Shown one piece after another: positions 53,871 to 61,486 of a DNA stretch of 64,000 nucleotides. Position numbers and translations under genes: made by a program. Below the pieces are notes generated by a model. The model searched no databases, was not told the origin of the DNA, and saw only the letters and a list, made by a program, of their open reading frames with translations. Source of the DNA: JAJZVS01 sp963708095 (GTDB lineage Bacteria; Pseudomonadota; Alphaproteobacteria; Acetobacterales; Acetobacteraceae); the NCBI GenBank assembly GCA_963708095.1, contig OY970182.1:5082969-5146968 (forward strand), read 5' to 3'. Numbering within the stretch: position 1 is the first letter of the stretch; each line of letters opens with the position of its first letter.

Positions 53871-54752
53871 TCACCGGGCCGGCGGCAGCGGCAGTCCGCA
53901 GCGCGCCATCACCTGCCGCGCCAGGTCCGGCCGGTCGGTGATCAGCCCGTCGACCTCCCAGCCGATCAGCCGCGCCATGTCGGCCGGGCGGTTCACCGTC
54001 CAGGCGATCACCGCAAGACCCAGCGCGTGCGCCTCGGCGATCTGCGCCGCGGTCAGATCGACATGCTCGGGCGCCCAGGCTGCGCCGCCCTCGGCCGCGA
54101 CGGCACGCGGGATGGAGAAGGCGAAATCCTCCGGCCGCGGGCCGTCCCACCACAATGCCGCCGCCGCCACCGTCGCGGGGCTGGTGAGCCATGCGAGCTG
54201 CAGCTCCGGGCGCAGTCGACGCAGGTGGCGCGGGCCGCGCCAGTCGAAGGATTCGAACGTGACACGGCCGATCGCGCCGGCACGGTCGGCGGCCCCCAGC
54301 GCCGCCTCCGCCATGTCCGCCGCTGTCACTGTCCAGTCCTTGTGATCGGGGAAGGTCTTGAGTTCCACGATGAAGGCAAGCCCGGGCAAGGCCAGTGCCG
54401 CGTCCAGGCGTGGGATGCGGGCGCCGTCGATCGGTACCTGATCGGCGAATATGGCAGCGAGCGCGCTGCCGGGGCGGAGCCGGCCGATATCGAAAGCGGC
54501 GAGGGCGGCGGCCGGCAGGTCGCGGATCAGCGGGCCGGGCGCGGCGATCCAGGCGCTATCCGCGCCGCGGGCCAGCGCGGGGTTCAGCGCCGGGTTGTGG
54601 CAGACCACTGGCACGTCGTCGGCGGTGACGGCGACGTCGAGCTCGATGCCGTCGATACCGAGCGCCGTTGCCGCGGCGAAGCCTTCCAAGGTGTTCTCCG
54701 GGAACAGGCCCCGCGCACCGCGGTGGCCGATCAGGGCGGGCGAATGCACCAT
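53871..54752 (-). CDS. Glycerophosphodiester phosphodiesterase
   Basis: A 293-residue GDPD-family TIM barrel. The catalytic start is ALIGHRGARGLFPENTLEGF, followed by the metal-binding GIDGIELDVAVTADDVPVVC and the conserved His in VVCHNPALN. The second half has FIVELKTFPDHKDWTVTAAD and GLAVIAWTVNRPADMARLIG ending WEVDGLITDRPDLARQVM. It cleaves glycerophosphodiesters to glycerol-3-phosphate and an alcohol. No signal peptide is present with the ATG at 54752, so it is cytoplasmic. It is divergent from glgA across a repeat-containing intergenic region. Confidence 0.93.
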   Translation of the reverse strand: MVHSPALIGHRGARGLFPENTLEGFAAATALGIDGIELDVAVTADDVPVVCHNPALNPALARGADSAWIAAPGPLIRDLPAAALAAFDIGRLRPGSALAAIFADQVPIDGARIPRLDAALALPGLAFIVELKTFPDHKDWTVTAADMAEAALGAADRAGAIGRVTFESFDWRGPRHLRRLRPELQLAWLTSPATVAAAALWWDGPRPEDFAFSIPRAVAAEGGAAWAPEHVDLTAAQIAEAHALGLAVIAWTVNRPADMARLIGWEVDGLITDRPDLARQVMARCGLPLPPAR

Positions 54753-54872
54753 GGCTTCGTGCGGTAGGCGCGCGTCCGGCGGTGGGTCAAGATCGGATGG
54801 CGCGTCCGCGCCGCGCGCGCGATTGTCCAGGGGGAGGCAGCTCCGGGGAAGCGGCCCGGGCGCATCCATATT

Positions 54873-54896
54873 GTGTGATACGACGTGTGATACGAC
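54873..54896 (+). repeat. 12-bp perfect tandem duplication
   Basis: GTGTGATACGAC is present twice in direct succession in the region between the phosphodiesterase gene and glgA. It is upstream of both and may be a duplicated regulator site or slippage. Confidence 0.8.
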
Positions 54897-55054
54897 CCCG
54901 GGAAGACGGTCTCGGCCGGCGGCACAACGGGGCGCGAGGCGAGCGGACGATCATCAAATATTTGTCACTTTCTGCGTTCTCTCCGGGGCCATGATCCACA
55001 TGTAGCGCCGCCGGCCTGCGCGGTTCCCCAGCGATGCAGCGCGTCCTCCCGGAC

Positions 55055-55100
55055 TGTTCAACGCGATGCAACCGTTTTGTTCAACGCGAGGGAACCGTCT
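55055..55100 (+). promoter_or_regulatory. 23-bp tandem repeat upstream of glgA
   Basis: Two adjacent 23-base units (55055-55077 and 55078-55100) agree at 20 positions, each beginning TGTTCAACGCGA. The 23-base period is close to two helical turns, so identical sites would face the same side of DNA. They end 50 bases before the glgA start codon, which suits an operator or activator site. The binding protein is unknown. Confidence 0.5.
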
Positions 55101-55150
55101 TGGTGGTACGCTCAATGTGTAACGTCGCGACATCCGAGGGGAAGAACGGG

Positions 55151-56704
55151 ATGACCACAATCGGGTTCCACCCGCCGGCGCGTCATGCCCGCATCTTGTT
55201 CGTGACGTCGGAGCTCTATCCGCTGGCCAAGACCGGCGGGCTCGCTGATGCCTGTGCCGCACTGCCGGCGGCGCTCGCCGGCTTCGGCGTCGACATCCGG
55301 CTGATGCTGCCGGGCTACGTCTCCGCGCTCGATACCGCCGAGGACAAGCACTGCCTGGCGCAGCTCGGCGAGGGTGCGTCGCTGCTGATCGGGCGCACGC
55401 CCGATACCGGCCTGCCGGTTTATCTGCTCGACTGGCCGGAGCTGTTCCGTCGCGACGGCGGCCCTTATCAGGACAACGACCGCCGCGACTGGCCGGACAA
55501 TCTCCGCCGCTTCGCCGCTTTCTGCCAGGCGGCGGCGCGGCTGGCGCTGCACGGCGACGGTCATGGCTGGCAGCCGGAGCTCGTGCACGCCCACGACTGG
55601 CACGCCGGGCTGCTGCCGGCGTTGCTGGCGCTGCACGACGGGCCCCGGCCGCGGACGGTGTTCACCATCCACAACCTCTCCTTCCAGGGGAATTTCCCGC
55701 TCGACTCCGCCCACGCCCTTGGCCTGCCCGACGTGCTGCTGAGCCCGGACGGCGCCGAGTTCTACGGCCAGTTCTCCTGCCTCAAGGCCGGGATCCGCTA
55801 CGCCGACCGACTGACGACCGTCAGCCCGACCTATGCGCGGGAAATCCTGACGCCCGAATACGGCGCCGGAATGGACGGGCTGCTGCGCGTCCGCGCCGGC
55901 GATCTGACAGGCATCCTGAACGGAATCGACAACGAGCTCTGGAACCCCGGCACCGACGCCAACCTGCCGGCGCCCTACGACGCCGACGATCTTGTCGGCA
56001 AGCGGACCGCCAAGGCGGCGGTGCAGCAAGAACTGGGGCTCGACCCGGAAGCGGCGGGGCCGCTCGTGGTCGGCGTCAACCGGCTCACCCATCAGAAGAT
56101 GGCCGACGTCGTGCTGACCGCGCTGCCGGCGTTGCTGGATCAGGGTGCGCAGGTGGCGCTGCACGGCGAGGGCGATCCAGAACTGGAGGCCGCCTTCCGC
56201 GCCGCCGGCGCCGGCCACGCCTCCCGCCTCGCGGTGCGCATCGGCTACCAGGAGAAGCTGGCGCATCGGCTGCACGCAGCGGCGGACATGGCGCTCACGC
56301 CGTCGCGCTTCGAGCCCTGCGGGCTGACGACAATGTATGCGATGCGCTACGGCGCGCTGCCGGTCACCCGCCCGGTCGGCGGACTGGCCGATACGGTGGT
56401 GGACGTCGACGATTCGGATCGGAACGCCGACGATGGCACCGGATTCACTTTCGCCGAGCCGACCCCGGGGGCGCTCGCGGCCTGCTTCCGCCGCGCCGGC
56501 GCCCGCTATCGGGATCCCACCGCCTGGCAGCGATTCCAACGCAACGCCATGCGGCGCGATTTCGGCTGGGGCCCGTCGGCGCGGCGCTACCTGGCGCTCT
56601 ATGGTGGCCTGGTGCCGATGGCGGCGGCTGATGCGGCGACCGTGCCCGCGGCCAGAGGTCCGGCCGACGTCGGGGCGGAGCATTGGCCGGAGGCGGCCGA
56701 CTGA
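55151..56704 (+). CDS. glgA: Glycogen synthase (ADP-glucose type)
   Basis: A 517-residue GT5 glycogen synthase, adding glucose from ADP-glucose to glycogen. The N-terminal ADP-glucose site is ELYPLAKTGGLADACAALPA. Later blocks are PELVHAHDWHAGLLPALLAL, TVFTIHNLSFQGNFPLDSAH, LLRVRAGDLTGILNGIDNEL and the C-terminal domain FEPCGLTTMYAMRYGALPV with RPVGGLADTVVDVDD. The ATG at 55151 has a GAGGGGAAG ribosome site; an upstream extension to 55034 would read through the tandem repeats. The stop codon is provided by the first bases of the 132-bp repeat at 56700. Together with glgX it indicates glycogen turnover. Confidence 0.96.
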   Translation: MTTIGFHPPARHARILFVTSELYPLAKTGGLADACAALPAALAGFGVDIRLMLPGYVSALDTAEDKHCLAQLGEGASLLIGRTPDTGLPVYLLDWPELFRRDGGPYQDNDRRDWPDNLRRFAAFCQAAARLALHGDGHGWQPELVHAHDWHAGLLPALLALHDGPRPRTVFTIHNLSFQGNFPLDSAHALGLPDVLLSPDGAEFYGQFSCLKAGIRYADRLTTVSPTYAREILTPEYGAGMDGLLRVRAGDLTGILNGIDNELWNPGTDANLPAPYDADDLVGKRTAKAAVQQELGLDPEAAGPLVVGVNRLTHQKMADVVLTALPALLDQGAQVALHGEGDPELEAAFRAAGAGHASRLAVRIGYQEKLAHRLHAAADMALTPSRFEPCGLTTMYAMRYGALPVTRPVGGLADTVVDVDDSDRNADDGTGFTFAEPTPGALAACFRRAGARYRDPTAWQRFQRNAMRRDFGWGPSARRYLALYGGLVPMAAADAATVPAARGPADVGAEHWPEAAD

Positions 56705-56831
56705 TACCGGCGGCCTCTTCGGCCGGCGGTATCGCGCATGGGGTTGGCGGGGCGGCCATGCGCAAAATCAAGGACATACCAGCGGCCAGGTGGACGCCTG
56801 ACGAGTAAATCGGCCGGGGCCGCTGGTATGA
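56700..56831 (+). repeat. 132-bp repeat, family 3, copy 1
   Basis: Two hairpins: GATACCGGCGGCC with its inverse around TTC at the left, and CATACCAGCGGCC with its inverse GGCCGCTGGTATG at the right. The linker GCGCATGGGGTTGGCGGGGC is shared with the copy at 58565-58696, which has the same length and direction. It overlaps the last bases of glgA. Confidence 0.88.
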
Positions 56832-56872
56832 GCGGGCGGGCGTCGGGCGCGCCACCAGGGCGGGAGAGGCTT

Positions 56873-56932
56873 CCTCCCCTTGCCGGGGCGGGCCGCACAG
56901 GGTTTCATGCGGCCCACTCCGGCAAGGGGAGG
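56873..56932. other. Long hairpin downstream of glgA
   Basis: A 14-base perfect outer stem (CCTCCCCTTGCCGG at 56873, inverse at 56919-56932) and an inner stem GGGCCGCA / TGCGGCCC. No T-run follows, so it is a structured element rather than a standard intrinsic terminator. Confidence 0.6.
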
Positions 56933-57450
56933 AGGGAGGCGTGCCGTTCGTCTCATGCGCCGCCCGCCTCTGCCGGGACGGTGCCGGCGCGGCGCGCCGG
57001 ACGCCACCCATTCGGCGAGGAACGGCGGGCGTTCGGTGAATTCTGCCGCGCGGCAGCGGATTGTTCGGATTTCACCGCCGTGCGGGCACCGACGCGGTGC
57101 TATCGGCGCGGCATGTTCCGCCTTGCGGCCTTTTCCGCGTCGTGCGACCCGTGTTACGAAAATTTGTTGCCTCAGCAGGAAGCCGGACGGTGGCGCGCCA
57201 TCCGATCGCTGCATACGATAGCACAACGCCCGCGGTTGGGCCGTGCAGATCGGCGCCGCGGCTGGATTTTACGATCCGGCAAGAATTTGTCCTGCGTCGG
57301 CACGCTCCTTTAAAAACTGCACTCTTGTCTACGATTCGGGCGCTGCATCTGCCTCTCGATTTTGCGCGCCGGGATGGGCATTCTGGCTGCGGCAGGACGG
57401 TTCGCGTCCTGATCCGCCACACCCAAAATCTCATCCGACAGGAGCCGACA
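56933..57450. other. Upstream region of the RpfF-like gene, no gene recognised
   Basis: About 520 bases, partly less GC-rich (57150-57360). Open frames continue upstream of the gene start but are not protein-like. A promoter for the DSF synthase gene is expected here; no box pair stood out enough to list. Confidence 0.45.
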
Positions 57451-58482
57451 ATGACGTTCGTTCTCGATACCAAGAAGACCGGGTCCGTCCCAGCCGCCAT
57501 GAAGTCGTTCCCTACCGGCGCTGATGCCGGCGAAACGGACATGCCGGTCCTTGTGCGTACCGATTTCGGAGCCGCAGTGGATCCGGTCTCCCGCGCCGCG
57601 CCGGATGCGGTGGTGGCGAGCCAGTCCTATAGCGACCTGGAAGTCTCGATCACCGCGGAAGACCGCGCCTTCTGGTGCTTCATGAAGCCCCGCGAACGGC
57701 CGAGCTTCACCTTGCCGCTGCTGCGCGACCTCGGGCACATGCAGTCGCTGATCGATGCGCTGTTCACGTCGACGCCGCCTGGGGCGGTGACCCCATTCGA
57801 CTATTTCGTGCTCGGCTCGCGGGCACGTGGCGTGTTCAATCTCGGCGGTGACCTCGGTCTGTTCGCCGAGAAGATCCGCCAGGGCGATCGCGACGGCCTG
57901 CGCCACTATGCCCACGCCTGCGTCATCTCCGGCTACGCCAACTACACCGGCTATGGTCACGGTGTTGTCACGATTGCACTGATCCAGGGCGATGCGCTCG
58001 GCGGCGGGCTGGAAGCGCCGCTGTCCTGCGACGTGATGGTGGCCGAGCGACAGGCGAAATTCGGCCTGCCGGAAATTCTGTTCAACCTGTTCCCCGGCAT
58101 GGGCGCCTACAGCTTCCTCTCCCGCCGCATCGGTGCGGCCAAGGCGGAGGAAATGATCCTGAGCGGCCGCCTGTACACCGCGGCGGAGATGCATGCGCTC
58201 GGGGTGGTGGACGTGCTGGCGGAGGAAGGCGAGGGCGAACGGGCCGTACGAGACTATATCGCGCGCAACCGGTCCCGCCTGCGTGCCCAGTCCGCCATCT
58301 ACAAGGTGCGCCGGCGGGTCAACCCGATTGCGCTCGAAGAACTGCTCGACGTGACCGATCTCTGGGTGGACACCGCGCTCAGCCTGTCCGAGCAGGATCT
58401 GCGCCGGATGGGCCGCATTGCCGCGGCGCAGGAGCGGGCGCAGGTCAGCAGGGTCACCGAAAAGCAGGCAGTCGGTGTCTAA
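57451..58482 (+). CDS. rpfF: DSF synthase, RpfF-like crotonase family
   Basis: A 343-residue enoyl-CoA hydratase-fold enzyme resembling RpfF, which makes diffusible-signal-factor fatty acids from acyl-ACP by dehydration and thioester cleavage. Matching blocks are RGVFNLGGDLGLFAEKIRQG, VVTIALIQGDALGGGLEAPL and FGLPEILFNLFPGMGAYSFL. Glu188 and Glu208 occupy the positions of the two catalytic glutamates of RpfF (141 and 161), with the same spacing of 20. The N-terminal 60 residues extend beyond Xanthomonas RpfF. The ATG at 57451 follows CAGGAG. The gene is flanked by direct 132-bp repeats and is convergent with an RpfC-like kinase gene, supporting the assignment. Confidence 0.88.
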   Translation: MTFVLDTKKTGSVPAAMKSFPTGADAGETDMPVLVRTDFGAAVDPVSRAAPDAVVASQSYSDLEVSITAEDRAFWCFMKPRERPSFTLPLLRDLGHMQSLIDALFTSTPPGAVTPFDYFVLGSRARGVFNLGGDLGLFAEKIRQGDRDGLRHYAHACVISGYANYTGYGHGVVTIALIQGDALGGGLEAPLSCDVMVAERQAKFGLPEILFNLFPGMGAYSFLSRRIGAAKAEEMILSGRLYTAAEMHALGVVDVLAEEGEGERAVRDYIARNRSRLRAQSAIYKVRRRVNPIALEELLDVTDLWVDTALSLSEQDLRRMGRIAAAQERAQVSRVTEKQAVGV

Positions 58483-58564
58483 ACAGAAAGTCCCCCCCGC
58501 GGCCCGGTGCAGCATCGGGGTCGGAGCCGCTTTCACCTGCGAAGGGTCGGCCCCGCCGTTGGCA

Positions 58565-58696
58565 ACTGATACCGGCGGCCTCTTCGGCCGGTCGGTATCG
58601 CGCATGGGGTTGGCGGGGCGGCCATGCGCAAAATCAAGGACATACCAGCGGCCAGGTGGACGCCGGACGAGTAATCGGCCGGGGCCGCTGGTATGA
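58565..58696 (+). repeat. 132-bp repeat, family 3, copy 2
   Basis: A near-identical copy of 56700-56831 in the same orientation, lying 82 bases after the RpfF-like stop and before the end of the convergent kinase gene. The two copies thus bracket the synthase gene. Confidence 0.88.
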
Positions 58697-58828
58697 AAGC
58701 ACCGCTCCGGGCGGGGGGCACCTTTTCCAGGTGCCTGCCTGCCCGGCGTCTGGCTGTCCGGCGCGGGCGACGTGTGCTCGGCCCTTTTCCCCGCGGTCCT
58801 CTTCCCCCGGGGCCGGCATGCACGCGGA

Positions 58829-61483
58829 TCAGGCGGCCGGCTGCGGCCCGGACCCCTTTTCGGGCCACGGCGCCGGGCCGCGGGCGCGCGTCGCTGCGGG
58901 CGTGCCGGCGGTGGGCGGTTGGCGGATGTCGCCGTACCTGCCGAGTGCCGTCTCCACCCGCTTCAACTCCGCGGCGACGCGCGCCACGTAGGCCGCTCCC
59001 TCGTCGCGCAGTTCGGCGGCGGACACCGTCTGGTACGGCAGGCAGAGCTCGCCGAGCGGCCGTGCCCCCACGTTGGCGGCGATGCTGCGCAGCCCATGCG
59101 CCTGCAAGCGGAACTCCTGTGCGTCGCCGGTGGTGGCCGCGGTGCGCAATGCATCGAGCCTGGTGTGCGCCTCGGCGCAGAAACTGCCGCCAAGTTCGAC
59201 GACGAACTCATCCCCGCCAAGGGCTCGCAGGCTGTCGAGCACCGCGTCGTCGAGCGCCGGCACCGCTGCGGGCGGTGCGGGCCGCGGGGCGGCGTTGCCG
59301 GCCGGGCGCCAGGCCAACGGCACCTCCTGGCGCGCGGTCGCGACCGCCTCGTCCAGGATCGCGAGCAGATTCGCCGGCTCCACCGGCTTGACGAGGCAGG
59401 CCTGCATGCCTGCCTCCAGGCAGCGGGCGCGGTTCTGCGGCGTGGCGTCGGCGGTGAGCGCGACGATCGGCACCGCGACCCGGCCGAGCGAGGCCATGCG
59501 GTAGATTTTCGTCGCCTCGATCCCGTCGACCTTCGGCATGTTGACGTCGAACAGCGCGATGTCGAACGCCTGCTCGGCCAGCGCGTCCAGCGCCTGCTCG
59601 CCGTCGCTGACGGCCACGACCGTGTGCCCGGAGGCGCCGAGGATCTTCAGCAGGACCCGCCGGTTCACCGCGTTGTCGTCGGCGACCAGCACGTGGAAGC
59701 TCTCCTGCGCCGGCGGGCAGGGCGGCTCCTCGTTGCCGGCCGGCCGCCCCTGCATGCCGTGCAGGAGATGGAGCAAGGTGGCGAGTTGCTCGTCGGTCGC
59801 GACGGTCGGGAGCAGGGTGAGGAATGTGCGTTGCCAGGCGAGCGGAGGCAGCCCGTCGAAGGGGGTGCCCCCGACGACGACGAACGCCACCGCTCCCGCC
59901 GCATGGAGCTGCGGGAAACCCGCGTCGACGCCCGCATCGAGCGCGGCAAAGGCCACCACGCATCCGCCCCGCCATGCCGTCGTGGCGGGCGGAGCGCCGA
60001 TCGGATCCTGCGCGCCTTGCGCCGCCGGCGGGAGTGCATCCGGCGGAAACAGCCCGGGCGGCCAGGCGTCGATGCGTTCGATCAGTACCCCGGCCTGGCG
60101 CAGCCGGCCGAGCAGCGGCGCGATGGTGCCGATGTGCGCGCCGGGGACGAACGCGCGCAGGACGATGTCCCCGGTGGTGGGCAACGGCGTTTCCGGCCGC
60201 AGCGCGAAGGGAAGCTCGATCCGGAAGGTGCTGCCGGTGCCCGGCGTACTGCGCACCGCGATCCGTCCGCCCAGCAGCTCGACGAATTTCCGCGTGATCC
60301 CGAGGCCGAGGCCGGTGCCGCCGTAGCGATTGAGGATCGTCTCGTCGGCCTGGGTGAAGTTCTCGAAGATGCGCGTCTGCGCCTCCGGCGCGATACCGAT
60401 GCCGGTGTCGGTCACCTCGATTTCCAGCCGCGTCGCGCCGTCCGCCGCCGCGGTCGCGTCCACCGCGATGGTGATGCTGCCGGCATCGGTGAATTTCAGC
60501 GCGTTGCCGACGAGATTCAGCATGATCTCGTGCAGCCGGCTTGCGTCCCCGCGCAGCAGCAGCGGGGTGCGGGGGGTCACGTGCAGATAGAGCCGCAGGC
60601 CCTTCTGGCGTGCCTGCGCCAGGAAGATAGTACGAATGTCGGCGAGTTCGCGGACCAGGTCGAAATCGACCCGCACGACCGGCATCCGCTCCGCCTCGAT
60701 CCGCGACAGGTCGAGGATGCCGTCGATCAGCCGCAGCAGGCTGCGCGCGGCGGTCATGATGGTCCCGCTCATTTCGGCCTGCCCGGCGTCGAGCGGGCTG
60801 CCTTCCAGCAACGCGCCCATGCCGATGATCGCATTGAGCGGCGTCCGCAGCTCGTGGCTGACGCTGGCCAGGAACAGCGATTTGGAGCGGCTCGCCGCCT
60901 CGGCCTGGTGGCGCGCCGCTGACAGACGCCGGATCAGCGCCAGCGCATACAGCGGCAGGATGACGAGGCCGATGATGACGCCGGTGAGCAGTGGCGGCTG
61001 GCTGCTCCAGAACGGCGTCGTGGCGGCGACCGCGCCGAAGCCGATGATCGAGCCGGCCATCGCGGCGAGCAGGAAGCGTGGGCCGAAGCGGAACCCGTTG
61101 CCGAACACCGTCCAGAGATAGGCCGGGATCAGCCAGGCGGTGGCGCCGCCGCCGATATGCAGCTCGTAGGAGACCGAGCCGACATCGAGCAGCAGCGCCG
61201 CGGCGCGCCGTCCCGTCGAGGGGCGCGGGCGGACGGCGAGATCCGTCCCCACCGCGAGGCCGAGCAGGAGATACAGCAGCGCCGACAGGATCGGTGCGCC
61301 GCCGTGGTGCTCGTCCGAGATGACCCAGGTATTGAACGCCAGCACCAGCAATCCGGCGATCAGGCGGTTCAAGGTCATTCCCGCGTCGCCGCTGGCGACG
61401 ATCAGGCGTGCGCGTTCGCGCCACGGGCCGAGGCGGGGCGACGTCCCGGCCTTCTCGGCCGCGTCATCCGTGATCCGGCGCAT
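58829..61483 (-). CDS. RpfC-like hybrid sensor histidine kinase
   Basis: An 884-residue membrane kinase. A short basic N-terminus (WRERARLIVASGDAG) is followed by about five helices to residue 185, as in RpfC. HisKA follows with the phosphorylated His210 in FLASVSHELRTPLNAIIGMG. HATPase motifs are LHEIMLNLVGNALKFTDAG, VTDTGIGIAPEAQTRIFENF and YGGTGLGLGITRKFVELLGG. The receiver domain (FHVLVADDNAVNRRVLLKIL, IALFDVNMPKVDG) follows, then a C-terminal Hpt with His in RLQAHGLRSIAANVGA. In Xanthomonas RpfC senses DSF and passes phosphate to RpfG. Here the gene is convergent with the RpfF-like synthase and lies 3 bases downstream of a REC-PAS-GGDEF-EAL gene in the same operon. Confidence 0.9.
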   Translation of the reverse strand: MRRITDDAAEKAGTSPRLGPWRERARLIVASGDAGMTLNRLIAGLLVLAFNTWVISDEHHGGAPILSALLYLLLGLAVGTDLAVRPRPSTGRRAAALLLDVGSVSYELHIGGGATAWLIPAYLWTVFGNGFRFGPRFLLAAMAGSIIGFGAVAATTPFWSSQPPLLTGVIIGLVILPLYALALIRRLSAARHQAEAASRSKSLFLASVSHELRTPLNAIIGMGALLEGSPLDAGQAEMSGTIMTAARSLLRLIDGILDLSRIEAERMPVVRVDFDLVRELADIRTIFLAQARQKGLRLYLHVTPRTPLLLRGDASRLHEIMLNLVGNALKFTDAGSITIAVDATAAADGATRLEIEVTDTGIGIAPEAQTRIFENFTQADETILNRYGGTGLGLGITRKFVELLGGRIAVRSTPGTGSTFRIELPFALRPETPLPTTGDIVLRAFVPGAHIGTIAPLLGRLRQAGVLIERIDAWPPGLFPPDALPPAAQGAQDPIGAPPATTAWRGGCVVAFAALDAGVDAGFPQLHAAGAVAFVVVGGTPFDGLPPLAWQRTFLTLLPTVATDEQLATLLHLLHGMQGRPAGNEEPPCPPAQESFHVLVADDNAVNRRVLLKILGASGHTVVAVSDGEQALDALAEQAFDIALFDVNMPKVDGIEATKIYRMASLGRVAVPIVALTADATPQNRARCLEAGMQACLVKPVEPANLLAILDEAVATARQEVPLAWRPAGNAAPRPAPPAAVPALDDAVLDSLRALGGDEFVVELGGSFCAEAHTRLDALRTAATTGDAQEFRLQAHGLRSIAANVGARPLGELCLPYQTVSAAELRDEGAAYVARVAAELKRVETALGRYGDIRQPPTAGTPAATRARGPAPWPEKGSGPQPAA

Positions 61484-61486
61484 GGG

